64,000 nucleotides of DNA, from positions 7,806,276-7,870,275 of the forward strand of contig NZ_CP107947.1 of the NCBI RefSeq assembly GCF_036059255.1, given 5' to 3'. Positions 39,097 through 49,080 of this stretch are shown in pieces. The DNA is from Micromonospora sp. NBC_00389. GTDB taxonomy: Bacteria > Actinomycetota > Actinomycetes > Mycobacteriales > Micromonosporaceae. A model generated the notes under the pieces. That model did no database searches, was not told where the DNA came from, and saw only the letters and a program-made list of their open reading frames with translations. Every line of letters starts with the position of its first letter. Within the stretch, counting starts at the first letter, position 1. The position numbers were made by a program, and so were the translations under genes.

Positions 39097-41091
39097 TCAG
39101 GCGGACTGGTCGCCCGCCGGCACCTTCATGCCGTTGCCGCCCAGCGGCGTGAGGGGGAGGAGCTTCTTGCCGGTGGGGCCGATCTGGATCTCGGTATCCA
39201 TGGAGGGGCAGACGCCGCAGTCGAAGCACGGGGTCCACCGGCAGTCGTCCTGCTCGTACTCCGAGACCGAGTCCTGCCAGTCCTGCCAGAGCCAGTCCTT
39301 GTCCAGGCCCGAGTCCAGGTGGTCCCAGGGCAGGACCTCCAGCTCGTCGCGCTGACGGGTGGTGTACCAGTCGAGGTCCACCCCGAACGCGGGCAGCGTC
39401 TCGGCCGCCGCGTCCACCCAGCGCTGGTACGAGAAGTGCTCGCTCCAACCGTCGAACCGGCCGCCGTTCTCCCACACCTTGCGGATCACCGAACCGACCC
39501 GACGGTCGCCCCGGGAGAGCAGGCCCTCGATCAGCGACGGCTCGCCGTCGTGGTAGCGGTAGCCGATCGCCCGGCCCAGCGAGCGGTCCGAGTTGATCGC
39601 CTGCTTGAGGATCTTGAGCCGGTGGTCGATGACCTCCGGGCGCTCCATCGGTGCCCACTGGAACGGGGTGTGCGGCTTCGGCACGAACCCACCGATGGAG
39701 ACGGTGCAGCGGATGTCCTTGGAACCGGTCGCCGCCCGGCCAGCCTTGATCACCTCGTGCGCCATGTCCGCGATCTCCAGGACGTCGGCGTCGGTCTCGG
39801 TGGGCAGGCCGCACATGAAGTAGAGCTTCACCTGCCGCCAGCCGTTGCTGTACGCGGTGACCACGGTGCGAATGAGGTCTTCCTTCGACACCATCTTGTT
39901 GATGACCTTGCGGATCCGCTCCGACCCGCCCTCCGGGGCGAAGGTCAGGCCGGTGCGCCGCCCGTTGCGGGACAGCTCCTGCGCGAGGTCGATGTTGAAG
40001 GCGTCCACCCGGGTCGACGGCAGCGACAGCGAGACGTTGGTGCCCTCGTACTGCTGGGCCAGGCCCGAGCACATGTCGCCGATCTCGGAGTGGTCGGCTG
40101 AGGAGAGCGACAGCAGGCCCACCTCGGAGAAGCCGGAGAACTCCAGCCCGTCGCGCACCATCTGCCCGACCGTGGTGATCGACCGCTCGCGCACCGGGCG
40201 GGTGATCATGCCGGCCTGGCAGAACCGGCAACCCCGGGTGCAGCCCCGGAAGATCTCCACCGCGTACCGCTCGTGCACCGTCTCGGCCAGCGGGACGAGG
40301 GGCTTCTTCGGGTACGGCCAGGCGTCCAGGTCCATCGTCGTGCGCTTGTGCACCCGGAACGGCACGTCCGCCCGGTTCGGCACGACTCGCTGGATCCGGC
40401 CGTCGGCGAGGTAGTCCACGTCGTAGAAGCGCGGCACGTAGACGCTCTCGGTGCGGGCGAGCCGCAGCAGCAACTCGTCGCGACCACCCGGGGAGCCCTC
40501 GGCCTTCCACTCCCGGACGATCGCGGTGATCTCCAGGACCGCCTCCTCGCCGTCGCCGAGCACAGCGGCGTCGATGAAGTCGGCGATCGGCTCCGGGTTG
40601 AACGCGGCGTGCCCGCCGGCCACGATCACCGGGTCGGCGTCGGTGCGGTCGGCGGCCAGCATCGGGATGCCGGCCAGGTCGATCGCGGTGAGCAGGTTGG
40701 TGTAACCCAGCTCGGTGGAGAAGGAGATGCCGAACACGTCGAAGTCGCGGACCGACCGGTGCGCGTCGACGGTGAACTGCGGCACGCCGTGCGTGCGCAT
40801 CAGGGACTCCAGGTCCGGCCAGACCGCGTACGTCCGCTCGGCGAGAGTGTCGGGCAGCTCGTTGAGCACCTCGTAGAGGATCTGCACACCCTGGTTGGGC
40901 AGGCCCACCTCGTACGCGTCGGGATACATCAGCGCCCAGCGCACGGTTGCCGCGTCCCAGTCCTTGACCACCGCACCCAGTTCACCACCGACGTACTGGA
41001 TGGGCTTCGTGACCTGGGGTAGCAGCGGCTCCAGCTGGGACCAGATGGAATTGGTCGCGGCCGGGCGCGGCGTCGTGGACGGGGCACTCAT
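39097..41091 (-). CDS. TIGR03960 family B12-binding radical SAM protein
   Basis: 664 residues. The N-terminal B12-binding-like domain has KPIQYVGGELGAVVKDWDAATVRWALMYPDAYEVG. The radical SAM core carries the iron-sulfur motif RGCTRGCRFCQAGM near residue 290 (CxxxCxxC), then SLSSADHSEIG, FAPEGGSERIRKVINK and a C-terminal CRWTPCFDCGVC cluster. Function unknown; it is conserved with TIGR03936 and rne. TACCCT lies eight bases before the ATG at 41091, so the transcript may be nearly leaderless. It is separated from its usual partner gene by the WXG cluster. Confidence 0.92.
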   Translation of the reverse strand: MSAPSTTPRPAATNSIWSQLEPLLPQVTKPIQYVGGELGAVVKDWDAATVRWALMYPDAYEVGLPNQGVQILYEVLNELPDTLAERTYAVWPDLESLMRTHGVPQFTVDAHRSVRDFDVFGISFSTELGYTNLLTAIDLAGIPMLAADRTDADPVIVAGGHAAFNPEPIADFIDAAVLGDGEEAVLEITAIVREWKAEGSPGGRDELLLRLARTESVYVPRFYDVDYLADGRIQRVVPNRADVPFRVHKRTTMDLDAWPYPKKPLVPLAETVHERYAVEIFRGCTRGCRFCQAGMITRPVRERSITTVGQMVRDGLEFSGFSEVGLLSLSSADHSEIGDMCSGLAQQYEGTNVSLSLPSTRVDAFNIDLAQELSRNGRRTGLTFAPEGGSERIRKVINKMVSKEDLIRTVVTAYSNGWRQVKLYFMCGLPTETDADVLEIADMAHEVIKAGRAATGSKDIRCTVSIGGFVPKPHTPFQWAPMERPEVIDHRLKILKQAINSDRSLGRAIGYRYHDGEPSLIEGLLSRGDRRVGSVIRKVWENGGRFDGWSEHFSYQRWVDAAAETLPAFGVDLDWYTTRQRDELEVLPWDHLDSGLDKDWLWQDWQDSVSEYEQDDCRWTPCFDCGVCPSMDTEIQIGPTGKKLLPLTPLGGNGMKVPAGDQSA

Positions 41092-41247
41092 GATGCCCAA
41101 GGGTACGCGTCCGCCCGGCCGTGACCGCGCGCACGCCGCCATGACGTCCGATCGACGCCGACTGTCGTGCGCGGCAGCCCGCAGCCCGGTCGGCGGAGCT
41201 GGCGGCGCGGTACTAACCTCGGACCGGCGCGAGAGGAGATTGCCGCG

Positions 41248-42633
41248 ATGCCGGAGCCCCAGCCGGGAGCAGGCCGTCCGGCCGACGGGAGCACCCCGGG
41301 CACGGAGCCGGACCGGGATCCGGCGGTCGCCGACGAGCCGACGCCCCCACCCGTACCCTCGGACCAGCCGGAACCCTCGGACCAGCCGGAAGTACCGCAG
41401 CGGCCGGATCCCTCAGACCAGCCGGAGCCGCCGACCGACCAGGCCGCCGGCCCGGACGACGCCGCACCGACACACGGACCGGGACCGGCGGACGACCCGC
41501 GACCGGCCGACGAGCCGCGACCGGCCGACGAGCCGCGACCGGCCGACGAGCCCGCAGCCGCCGGTGCGGCCGACTCCCCGGCCGCCACCGCGCCGATCAG
41601 CGCGCCCCGGTGGAGCGGATCCGCGCCGGTGCCGCCCCCGCTGCCGCGCAAGCGGGCCTGGGGTGCGTCGGCCGAGCCGACCCCTGTCCCACCCACTCCG
41701 GACGAGCCGCCGGAGCACCGGAACCCGGTCGACCCGTGGGCCGGCGTGGACACCGGCGGCTGGGACCTGCCGCACGCCGAGCTGCCCCCGCTGCCCCCGA
41801 CGCTGCACTACCCGGTGCCACCCGCGACCCGGCAGTGGCCCGGTCCGCCCACTCCCCCGGTCGGACCGCACCCGGCGTCGCCGCCGGCCGCCCCACTGCC
41901 GCCGGCCGCCCCGCTGTCCCCGGCCGCCCGGCCCACCATGCCGGCCCGGCCGATGTCTCCACCCGCACCGCCGCCCGCCCCGCCGAAGCAGCGCCGGGGC
42001 CGACGGTCCGCGGCACCGCCACCGGTGTCACCGCCACCGGGCTGGCAGGCCCCCAAGGGGTACGTCCCGGTCAAGGTCCGTCGGCGACGCCGCTGGCCGT
42101 GGCTGCTGCTGCTCACCCTGGCCTGCTGCTGCGGCTGCCCGGCCTACTACGGGTTTCCGATCTCGGCCCAGTACCCGGCCCGAGCGGCGCTGCCCGAGCA
42201 GGTGGCCGACCTGAGCCTGCGCCAGGACAGCCGCAACGCGGACGCCGCCCGTGACCTGGAGAACGAGGTACGTCGGGAGCACTGGCTGGCCGAGGACACC
42301 TTCGCCGGCGTCTACGGCACCGCGGACGGCAAGCGGGTGACGGTCTTCGGCGGCACCGGCTTCCGGCTCACCCCAGAAGCGGACGCGGACGCGGAGATCA
42401 CCCGCCTCAGTGAGCGCTACGCGCTGGAGGCCCCCGAGACGGTGAAAACCGGCGTGCGGGGCCGGCACGAACGCTGCGCGGTCGGCCGTTCCGCCGGCAG
42501 CGACGTGGTGGTCTGCACCTCGGTCGACCACGGCAGCATCGCCACCGGCGTGTTCACCCGGCTCTCCGTCGCCGACAGCGCGGCGCTGCTGGACACTCTG
42601 CGCGGTCAGATCGTCCAGCCCGAGCAGAGCTGA
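41248..42633 (+). CDS. Single-pass membrane protein with Pro-rich cytoplasmic arm and conserved outer domain
   Basis: 461 residues from the ATG at 41248 (GAGAGGAG upstream). The first ~270 residues are a Pro/Asp/Ala-rich arm with near repeats (PADEPRPADEPRPADEP). A basic stop (KVRRRRRWPW) leads into one membrane helix with four cysteines (LLLLTLACCCGCPAYYGF). The outer domain (VYGTADGKRVTVFGGTGF, RCAVGRSAGSDVVVCTSVDHGS, SVADSAALLDTLRGQI) is paralogous to that of the protein at 63203. Function unknown. It is divergent from the radical SAM gene and converges with the acyltransferase. Confidence 0.7.
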   Translation: MPEPQPGAGRPADGSTPGTEPDRDPAVADEPTPPPVPSDQPEPSDQPEVPQRPDPSDQPEPPTDQAAGPDDAAPTHGPGPADDPRPADEPRPADEPRPADEPAAAGAADSPAATAPISAPRWSGSAPVPPPLPRKRAWGASAEPTPVPPTPDEPPEHRNPVDPWAGVDTGGWDLPHAELPPLPPTLHYPVPPATRQWPGPPTPPVGPHPASPPAAPLPPAAPLSPAARPTMPARPMSPPAPPPAPPKQRRGRRSAAPPPVSPPPGWQAPKGYVPVKVRRRRRWPWLLLLTLACCCGCPAYYGFPISAQYPARAALPEQVADLSLRQDSRNADAARDLENEVRREHWLAEDTFAGVYGTADGKRVTVFGGTGFRLTPEADADAEITRLSERYALEAPETVKTGVRGRHERCAVGRSAGSDVVVCTSVDHGSIATGVFTRLSVADSAALLDTLRGQIVQPEQS

Positions 42634-42647
42634 CGGCCGGGGGTCGG

Positions 42648-43334
42648 TCAGGAGTCGCGGGTCGGGTCCGGGTGGGCGCGCGGCGGGGCGTAGCGGGGCA
42701 CGTACTCCTGGCCCGTGAGCTTCTGGATCTCGCTCATGATCTCGTCGGTCATCTGCCGCAGCGAGGTGCGGTCGTCCTGCCGGCCGGTGAAGTCCAGCGG
42801 CTTGCCGAACCGAACGGTGATCTTGGCGGCGCCGGGGCGGGGCACCCGGGCGCCGATCGGCTGCGCCTTGTCCGTGCCGATCATGCCGACCGGGATGACC
42901 GGCACTCCGGCGGAGAGCGCCAGCCGGGCCGCTCCGGTCCGTCCCCGGTAGAGCTTGCCGTCCGGTGAGCGGGTGCCCTCCGGATAGACCACCACCAGGT
43001 CGCCGCCCTTGAGTGCCGGGATGGCCGCGTCGAACGCGGACAGCGCAGCACGCCCGCCGGCCCGCTCGACCGGGATCGCGCCCAGGCCGGTGAGGACGAA
43101 CTTGGAGATCGCGCCCTTGACCCCGGTGCCCTTGAAATACTCCGACTTCGCCCAGAACGCCAGGTGCCGGGGCACCACCGTGCCGAGGAACAGCTCGTCG
43201 GCCACCGACAAATGGTTCCCGGCGAAGACCGCGCCGCCGGTCTCCGGCAGGTGCTCCAGCCCCTCCACGGTCGGGCGGAACGCCAACCGCAGCGTGGGCG
43301 CCACGGTGAGCTTGCCGATGGTGTAGAGCAGGGG
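42648..43334 (-). CDS. 1-acylglycerol-3-phosphate acyltransferase family protein (PlsC-like)
   Basis: 228 residues from the GTG at 43334, which follows GGAGG by four bases; a GTG at 43376 would add 14 residues. The acyltransferase motifs are GNHLSVADELFLG (H-x4-D) near residue 43, GAIPVERAGGRAAL, VVVYPEGTRSPDG and VPVIPVGMIGTDKAQP. It acylates lysophosphatidate in membrane phospholipid synthesis, or a related acceptor. It lies downstream of ileS beyond a long terminator. TAACGT about 40 bases upstream may be its own -10 box. Confidence 0.88.
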   Translation of the reverse strand, partial: PLLYTIGKLTVAPTLRLAFRPTVEGLEHLPETGGAVFAGNHLSVADELFLGTVVPRHLAFWAKSEYFKGTGVKGAISKFVLTGLGAIPVERAGGRAALSAFDAAIPALKGGDLVVVYPEGTRSPDGKLYRGRTGAARLALSAGVPVIPVGMIGTDKAQPIGARVPRPGAAKITVRFGKPLDFTGRQDDRTSLRQMTDEIMSEIQKLTGQEYVPRYAPPRAHPDPTRDS

Positions 43335-43453
43335 CACTGGTCCTCCGGCGGTCGTGGGTTGCACAGGCGGTGTCACGTTAGCTGACGCCCGCACTCCGCC
43401 CGGATCGGGTGGCGGGCGTCCCGGACCCACGGGGGGGCGGCCCGGGAGTGAGC

Positions 43454-43497
43454 GTCCGGGGACGGACGGGACGACCTCGACCCGTCCGTCCCCGGAC
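43454..43497 (-). terminator. Strong terminator after ileS
   Basis: Two perfect 17-base arms (43454-43470 and 43481-43497, starting GTCCGGGGACGG) close a 10-base loop five bases after the ileS stop. Confidence 0.8.
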
Positions 43498-43501
43498 CAC
43501 C

Positions 43502-46500
43502 TCATACCCGACGGACCACGACCGTCACCCGGTCACCCTCGCCGACCTCGCCGACGAAGCCATCGACGCCCTCGGCGAAGTCGACGGAGTCGGCCAGCAC
43601 CTCTCCGGAGACGAAATCGATGTACGCGGCCACCGCCGCGCGCACCTCCTCGGACGCCGACACCGACACCACGATCCGGTCCGAGACGTCCAGGTCGGCG
43701 TCCCGGCGGGCCTGCTGCACCACCCGGACCACGTCCCGGGCCAACCCCTCGGCGGCCAGCTCGGGGGTGACCTCGGTGTCCAGCACCACCACACCCTCAC
43801 CGCCGGGCAGCGGCGCGGAGTGCTCGGCGTCGGCGGCGACCAGGCGCAGCTCGTACTCACCCTCGGCCAGGGTGACCCCGGCGGCCACCGGAGCGCCGTC
43901 GACCAGCTCCCACTCGCCCGCCTTGACCGCCTTGATCACCTGCTGGACCTGCTTGCCGACCCGCGGGCCGAGCGCCCGGGGCACCACGGTCAGGACCTGC
44001 TGGCAGTACTCGGCCAGGTCCGCGCTGAACTCCACCGCCTTCACGTTGACCTCGTCGGTGACCAGGTCGGCGAACGGGCGCAGCTGCTCGGCCGCCGGCG
44101 AGGCCACGACCAGCTTGGGCAGCGGCAGCCGCACCCGCAGCCCCTTGGCCTTGCGCAGCGACAGCGCCGCCGAGGCGACCGCCCGGGTGGCGTCCATCGC
44201 GGCGACCAACTCGTGGTCGGCCGGAAACTCGGTCGCCTCCGGCCAGTCGGTCAGGTGCACCGAGCGCTCCCCGGTCAGCCCGCGCCAGATCTCCTCCGCG
44301 GTCAGCGGCGCCAGCGGCGCCACCACCCGGCAGAGCGTCTCCAGCACCGTCCACAGCGTGTCGAAGGCGTTCGCGTCCCCGGACCAGAACCGGTCCCGGG
44401 ACCGGCGCACGTACCAGTTGGTCAGCGCGTCCAGGTAGGACCGGACGGTGGCACAGGCGCCGGAGATGTCGTACGCCTCCATCTGCGCGCCGACCGTCGA
44501 CACCAGCTCGTTCGTCTTCGCCAGCACGTACCGGTCGAGCAGGTCCGGCGAGTCGGTGCGGCGCCGCGCCTGGTACCCGTCGGCGTTGGCGTAGAGCGAG
44601 AAGAAGTACCAGACGTTCCACAGCGGCAGCATCACCTGGCGGACGGCGTCCCGGATGCCCGCCTCGGTGACCGCCATGTCGCCGCCGCGCAGCACCGGCG
44701 AGGACATCAGCATCCAGCGCATCGCGTCCGAGCCGTACGCGTCGAAGACGTGGTAGACGTCCGGGTAGTTGCGCAGGCTCTTGGACATCTTGCGCCCGTC
44801 CGAGCCGAGCAGGATGCCGTGGCTGAGGCAGTTGCGGAACGCCGGCCGGTCGAACAGCGCGGTGGCCAGCACGTGCATCGTGTAGAACCAGCCGCGGGTC
44901 TGCCCGATGTACTCGACGATGAAGTCGCCCGGGTAGTGGTGCTCGAACCAGTCCGCGTTCTCGAACGGGTAGTGCACCTGGGCGAACGGCATCGAGCCGG
45001 ACTCGAACCAGCAGTCCAGCACCTCCGGCACCCGACGCATCATCGACTGCCCGGTCGGGTCGTCCGGGTTGGGGCGGACCAGGTCGTCCACCGCGGGCCG
45101 GTGCAGGTCGGTCAGGCGTACGCCGAAGTCCCGCTCGATGTCGGCCAGCGAGCCGTAGACGTCGAGCCGGGGATAGTTCGGGTCGTCGGACTTCCAGACC
45201 GGGATCGGCGAGCCCCAGAACCGGTTCCGGCTGATCGACCAGTCGCGGGCGTTGGCCAGCCACTTGCCGAACGAGCCGTCCTTGATGTGCCCGGGCGTCC
45301 AGTTGATCTGCTGGTTCAGCTCGACCATTCGGTCCTTGAACCGGGTCACCGCGACGAACCACGACGACACCGCCTTGTAGACCAGCGGGGTGTCGCAGCG
45401 CCAGCAGTGCGGGTACGAGTGGGTGTAGGTGTCCTGCTTGAGCACCACCCCCCGCTCCTTGAGCTCCCGGATCACCGGCTTGTTGACGTCGAAGACCTGC
45501 TCACCCTGGTACGGCGGAACCAACGCCGTGAACCGGGTGTGGTCGTCGACCGTGACGATGGTGGGGATGCCGGCGGCGTTGCAGACGTTCTGGTCGTCCT
45601 CACCGAAGGCCGGAGCCAGGTGCACGATCCCGGTGCCGTCCTCGGTGGTGACGAAGTCCGCGCCGAGCACCTGGTAGGCGTTCTCGCCGGCCTGCTCGAC
45701 CAGGAAGTCGTAGAGCGGGGTGTAGCGGCGCCCGACCAGGTCCCGGCCGTACACCGTGCCGACCTGCTCGTATCCGTCCAGCTCCTTGGCGTACGCCCCG
45801 AGCCGGGCGGCGCCCACCACGTAGCGGTCACCGTCGCGCTCCAGCACGGCGTACTCGATGTCCGGGCCGACGGCGAGCGCCAGGTTCGACGGCAGTGTCC
45901 ACGGCGTGGTGGTCCAGACGCCCAGCTTGACCGACCCGCGGAGCAGCTCCGGGGCGGACTCGTCCGGGGTCAGCCCGAACCACACGGTCAACGTCGGGTC
46001 GTGCCGGTCCCGGTAGACGTCGTCCATCCGGGTCTCGGTGTTCGACAGCGGCGTCTCGCAGCGCCAGCAGTACGCCAGCACCCGGAAACCCTCGTAGATC
46101 AGGCCCTTGTCGTGCAGGGTCCGGAAGGCCCACATGACGCTTTCCATGTAGTCCAGGTCGAGGGTCTTGTAGTCGTTGGTGAAGTCGACCCAGCGGGCCT
46201 GCCGGTTGATGTACCGCTCCCAGTCCTGGGTGAACTCCAGCACCGAGGTGCGGCAGGCCTCGTTGAACCGGGCCACGCCGAGGTCGATGATCTCTGCCTT
46301 GCTGGTGATGCCGAGCTGCTTCTCGGCCACCACCTCGGCGGGCAGGCCGTGGCAGTCCCAGCCGAAGCGCCGCTCGACGTGCCGGCCGCGCATGGTCTGG
46401 TAGCGGGGCACCACGTCCTTGACGTAGCCGGTGAAGAGGTGGCCGTAGTGCGGCAGGCCGTTGGCGAACGGCGGGCCGTCGTAGAAGACGTACTCGTTCT

Positions 46501-46648
46501 TACCGTCGTCGCCGGCCGGGCGGGCCTCCACCGACGCCTCGAAGGTCTTGTCGGCCGTCCAGTGCTCCAGCACCCGGCGCTCGACCGCGGGCAGGTCCGG
46601 GCTCGCCGGGACACCGGCGGCGGTCGGGTCGTGCAGTGGATAGGCCAT
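43502..46648 (-). CDS. ileS: Isoleucyl-tRNA synthetase
   Basis: 1048 residues, a class I synthetase of the long form found in Streptomyces and mycobacteria. Catalytic motifs are HIGH-like HYGH (about residue 66, in [15 protein letters not shown]) and KMSKS ([11 protein letters not shown], about residue 620). The editing domain lies between them, and the anticodon-binding and C-terminal domains follow. It starts at ATG 46648 and is preceded by a T-box leader sensing uncharged tRNA-Ile. In M. tuberculosis ileS lies elsewhere, so its place here differs from the shared core order. Confidence 0.97.
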   Translation of the reverse strand: MAYPLHDPTAAGVPASPDLPAVERRVLEHWTADKTFEASVEARPAGDDGKNEYVFYDGPPFANGLPHYGHLFTGYVKDVVPRYQTMRGRHVERRFGWDCHGLPAEVVAEKQLGITSKAEIIDLGVARFNEACRTSVLEFTQDWERYINRQARWVDFTNDYKTLDLDYMESVMWAFRTLHDKGLIYEGFRVLAYCWRCETPLSNTETRMDDVYRDRHDPTLTVWFGLTPDESAPELLRGSVKLGVWTTTPWTLPSNLALAVGPDIEYAVLERDGDRYVVGAARLGAYAKELDGYEQVGTVYGRDLVGRRYTPLYDFLVEQAGENAYQVLGADFVTTEDGTGIVHLAPAFGEDDQNVCNAAGIPTIVTVDDHTRFTALVPPYQGEQVFDVNKPVIRELKERGVVLKQDTYTHSYPHCWRCDTPLVYKAVSSWFVAVTRFKDRMVELNQQINWTPGHIKDGSFGKWLANARDWSISRNRFWGSPIPVWKSDDPNYPRLDVYGSLADIERDFGVRLTDLHRPAVDDLVRPNPDDPTGQSMMRRVPEVLDCWFESGSMPFAQVHYPFENADWFEHHYPGDFIVEYIGQTRGWFYTMHVLATALFDRPAFRNCLSHGILLGSDGRKMSKSLRNYPDVYHVFDAYGSDAMRWMLMSSPVLRGGDMAVTEAGIRDAVRQVMLPLWNVWYFFSLYANADGYQARRRTDSPDLLDRYVLAKTNELVSTVGAQMEAYDISGACATVRSYLDALTNWYVRRSRDRFWSGDANAFDTLWTVLETLCRVVAPLAPLTAEEIWRGLTGERSVHLTDWPEATEFPADHELVAAMDATRAVASAALSLRKAKGLRVRLPLPKLVVASPAAEQLRPFADLVTDEVNVKAVEFSADLAEYCQQVLTVVPRALGPRVGKQVQQVIKAVKAGEWELVDGAPVAAGVTLAEGEYELRLVAADAEHSAPLPGGEGVVVLDTEVTPELAAEGLARDVVRVVQQARRDADLDVSDRIVVSVSASEEVRAAVAAYIDFVSGEVLADSVDFAEGVDGFVGEVGEGDRVTVVVRRV

Positions 46649-46897
46649 CGGGGGTCGCTCTCCTCGCGCAGCTCACTCATCAGTGGGTCTGCGAGGACGA
46701 GCGTCTCCGGGGACGCCTCGACGGCGCTCCCGGGTGGCCCGCGGTACCACCCCGCTTGGCGGTCAGGATCGACCGCCCGCTCATTGGCCGGCTGTGACGG
46801 GCCGGACCCGTCCGGTTCTACTGGGCCGGTTGCCCGGCTGTTCTTCCGGAGGCTCACCGGTGATGGCCGGGTCATCGCCTTACGGTGCACAACGATA
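46649..46897 (-). promoter_or_regulatory. ileS T-box riboswitch with its promoter
   Basis: The minus-strand leader contains the T-box consensus GGGGTGGTACCGCGG (complement of about 46739-46753). Upstream is the actinobacterial stem I region with GGTGAGCCTCCGGAAGAAC, and an ATC isoleucine codon (complement of 46862-46864) sits where the specifier is expected. A -10 box TATCGT is at 46897-46892. No terminator with a T-run is seen before the start codon, so control is probably by hiding the ribosome binding site, as described for actinobacterial ileS T-boxes. Uncharged tRNA-Ile would favour translation. Confidence 0.88.
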
Positions 46898-46990
46898 CTC
46901 GACCCGCCCACCGGCGCGCCGCCGAGTAATCCCGCCCGCCGGCGCGCCGCCGCCGGATCCCGCCCGCCGACCGCCGCCTAGGCTGGCCGG

Positions 46991-48010
46991 GTGATCCAGA
47001 TCGAGTTGGACGAGCCCACGCTGGCTCGCACCCGGATCGCCACCAGCCCGCTGTGGGAGGTGATGACCAGCCTGTACGTGCTGCACCGCAACCCGGGCGA
47101 GGCGCCCTGGCCGTACACCGGTTGGGCGCGGCACGCCCGGCGGGTGCTGGCCGAGGTGCCGGCGACCGCCCCGGTCCGGCTGCTGGCCATCGGCTCGCGC
47201 GCACCGGACTTCCTCAGCCCGATTCCCACGTCGGCCACGCCGACCCTGGCCGACCAACTCGCCGAGCTGCGCGCGACGCCGCCGGAGGTGATCGCCGACC
47301 AGATCCCCCGCTACCACCGGCCCGACGACCTGCCCGGGTGGCTCAGCCCGTTCGTCACGGACCGGCAGGCCGCCCTGGACCGGTTGGCGGACGGTATCGA
47401 GGCGTACTGGGACGCGGCTATCGCGCCCTGGTGGCCGGCGATGCGGGCGACGCTGGACGAGGAGGTGCTGCACCGGGCACGGGCACTCGCCGCGCACGGC
47501 CCGGACGCGCTACTGGCCGACCTGCACGAGCGGGTGCGCTGGGACAGGCCGGTGCTGACCCTGGTGAAGCCGCTGGAACAGCATTTCGAGGCGGTCGACA
47601 AGCGACTGCTGCTGATCCCGCTGATTTTCTCCCGGGGAGCGCTCGCCTGCTCCACCGACCACCCGGAGATCGTCGCCGTCTCCTACCAGGCGCGTGGCGC
47701 GGCGCTGCTCGCCGATGGCGCGCCCGCCCCGGCTGCCCCGACCGGGCCGGCGGTCGACCGGCTGGCGGTGCTGGTCGGGCGGGGGCGTGCCCAGGTGTTG
47801 CGGGCGCTGACCCGGCCGGCGACCACCGCCGGCCTCGCGGCCACCCTGGGGCTGGCCCCGAGCACCGTCTCGGAGCAGCTCTCCGCGTTGCTCACCGCCG
47901 GCGTGGTGCACCGCCGTCGGGTCGGCCGGCGGGTGCTGTACGGCCTGGAACCAGCCGGCGTGGCCCTGGTGCAGTTGATCGGCGACGAGCCGGTGACCGC
48001 CTCGGCCTGA
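46991..48010 (+). CDS. ArsR-family regulator with long N-terminal domain (DUF5937-like)
   Basis: 339 residues. The N-terminal ~240 residues are a conserved helical domain (PLWEVMTSLYVLHRNPG, LPGWLSPFVTDRQAALDRLADGIEAYWD, LLIPLIFSRGALACSTDHPEIVAVSYQARGAA). The C-terminal winged helix is ArsR type (GRGRAQVLRALTRPATTAGLAATLGLAPSTVSEQLSALLTAGVVHRRRVGRRVLYGL). Effector unknown. GTG start with TAGGCT six bases upstream (leaderless). It is the first gene before an ABC-2 exporter operon and probably controls it. Confidence 0.85.
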   Translation: MIQIELDEPTLARTRIATSPLWEVMTSLYVLHRNPGEAPWPYTGWARHARRVLAEVPATAPVRLLAIGSRAPDFLSPIPTSATPTLADQLAELRATPPEVIADQIPRYHRPDDLPGWLSPFVTDRQAALDRLADGIEAYWDAAIAPWWPAMRATLDEEVLHRARALAAHGPDALLADLHERVRWDRPVLTLVKPLEQHFEAVDKRLLLIPLIFSRGALACSTDHPEIVAVSYQARGAALLADGAPAPAAPTGPAVDRLAVLVGRGRAQVLRALTRPATTAGLAATLGLAPSTVSEQLSALLTAGVVHRRRVGRRVLYGLEPAGVALVQLIGDEPVTASA

Positions 48011-48069
48011 GCATTCGGCCGGATCCGAATTCGTTTCCCGCCGTCCCGACCGCTCCTAGCCTGCGGGCC

Positions 48070-49080
48070 ATGAGCGAACACGCGATCGAGGCGGTCGGGC
48101 TGCGCCGCACGTACCGCAGCCGCACCGGATGGTTACGACCACAGCGCCGGGAGGTCGAGGCGGTCCGCGGCGTCGACCTGACGGTCGGCAACGGGGAGCT
48201 GTTCGGCCTGCTCGGACCGAACGGCGCTGGCAAGACGACGACCATCAAGCTGCTGAACACGCTGCTCATCCCGACCGCCGGCGAGGCCCGGATCTGTGGC
48301 TTCGACGTGGTCCGGCAGACCCGCGAGGTACGCCGGCGGATCGGGTACGTCTTCGGCGGTGACCGGGGGCTCTACGACCGGCTCTCCGCACGGGACAACC
48401 TGCGCTACTTCGCCGAGCTGTACGGCGTGCCGGGGCGGGAGCAGAAGCGGCGGATCGCCGAGCTTCTCGACCTGGTCCGGCTGACCGGCCGGGAGAACGA
48501 CCGGGTGGAGGGTTACTCCCGGGGCATGCGGCAGCGGCTGCACATCGCCCGGGGCCTGCTGCACCGGCCGCGCGTGCTCTTCCTCGACGAGCCGTCGATC
48601 GGGGTGGACCCGGTGGCCGCCCGGGAGCTGCGGCAGACCGTCGCCGAGCTGGCCGCCACCGGCACCACCGTGCTGCTCACCACGCACTACATGGCCGAGG
48701 CGGACGAGCTGTGCGGCCGGATCGCGGTGATCGCGAACGGCACCATCCAGGCCCTCGGCACCCCGGCGGAGCTGCGGCACCACGCCGACGGCCGGCAGGT
48801 GCTGGAGGTGGAGGCGTACGGGGTGGGCGACACCCAGCTCGCCGTGATCCACGCCCTGCCCGGGGTACGCGAGGCGAGCGTGGCCGTCACCGGTGCGGCG
48901 CAGGTGCTGACCGTGCAGTCCGACGCGGGGGTGGACGTGCAGGCGGACGTGTTGCGCGCGCTGGACGGGGTCAGGCTGGGCCGGGTCACCGCGCGGCAGC
49001 CCACCCTGGAGGACGCGTACGTGGCGATCGTGAACCGGGTCGACGCGCAGGCCCGTGCGTTCGAGGCGGTGGCCGGGTGA
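48070..49080 (+). CDS. ABC transporter ATP-binding protein (ABC-2 exporter)
   Basis: 336 residues. Walker A LLGPNGAGKTTTIKLL, Q-loop region replaced by YVFGGDRGLYDRLSARDNL, signature GYSRGMRQRLHIARGLLH, Walker B RVLFLDEPSIGVDP and the H-loop TTHYM are all present. The C-terminal ~90 residues form the extension typical of drug and polymer exporters. ATG at 48070 with TAGCCT seven bases upstream. It energises the two permeases encoded next; the substrate is unknown. Confidence 0.93.
   Translation: MSEHAIEAVGLRRTYRSRTGWLRPQRREVEAVRGVDLTVGNGELFGLLGPNGAGKTTTIKLLNTLLIPTAGEARICGFDVVRQTREVRRRIGYVFGGDRGLYDRLSARDNLRYFAELYGVPGREQKRRIAELLDLVRLTGRENDRVEGYSRGMRQRLHIARGLLHRPRVLFLDEPSIGVDPVAARELRQTVAELAATGTTVLLTTHYMAEADELCGRIAVIANGTIQALGTPAELRHHADGRQVLEVEAYGVGDTQLAVIHALPGVREASVAVTGAAQVLTVQSDAGVDVQADVLRALDGVRLGRVTARQPTLEDAYVAIVNRVDAQARAFEAVAG

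Noticed and set aside
43409..46981. Very long open frame on the plus strand opposite ileS
   Set aside because: It mirrors ileS codon structure in very GC-rich DNA, has low-complexity Arg/Gly/Val/His composition, and ileS is unmistakable on the other strand.
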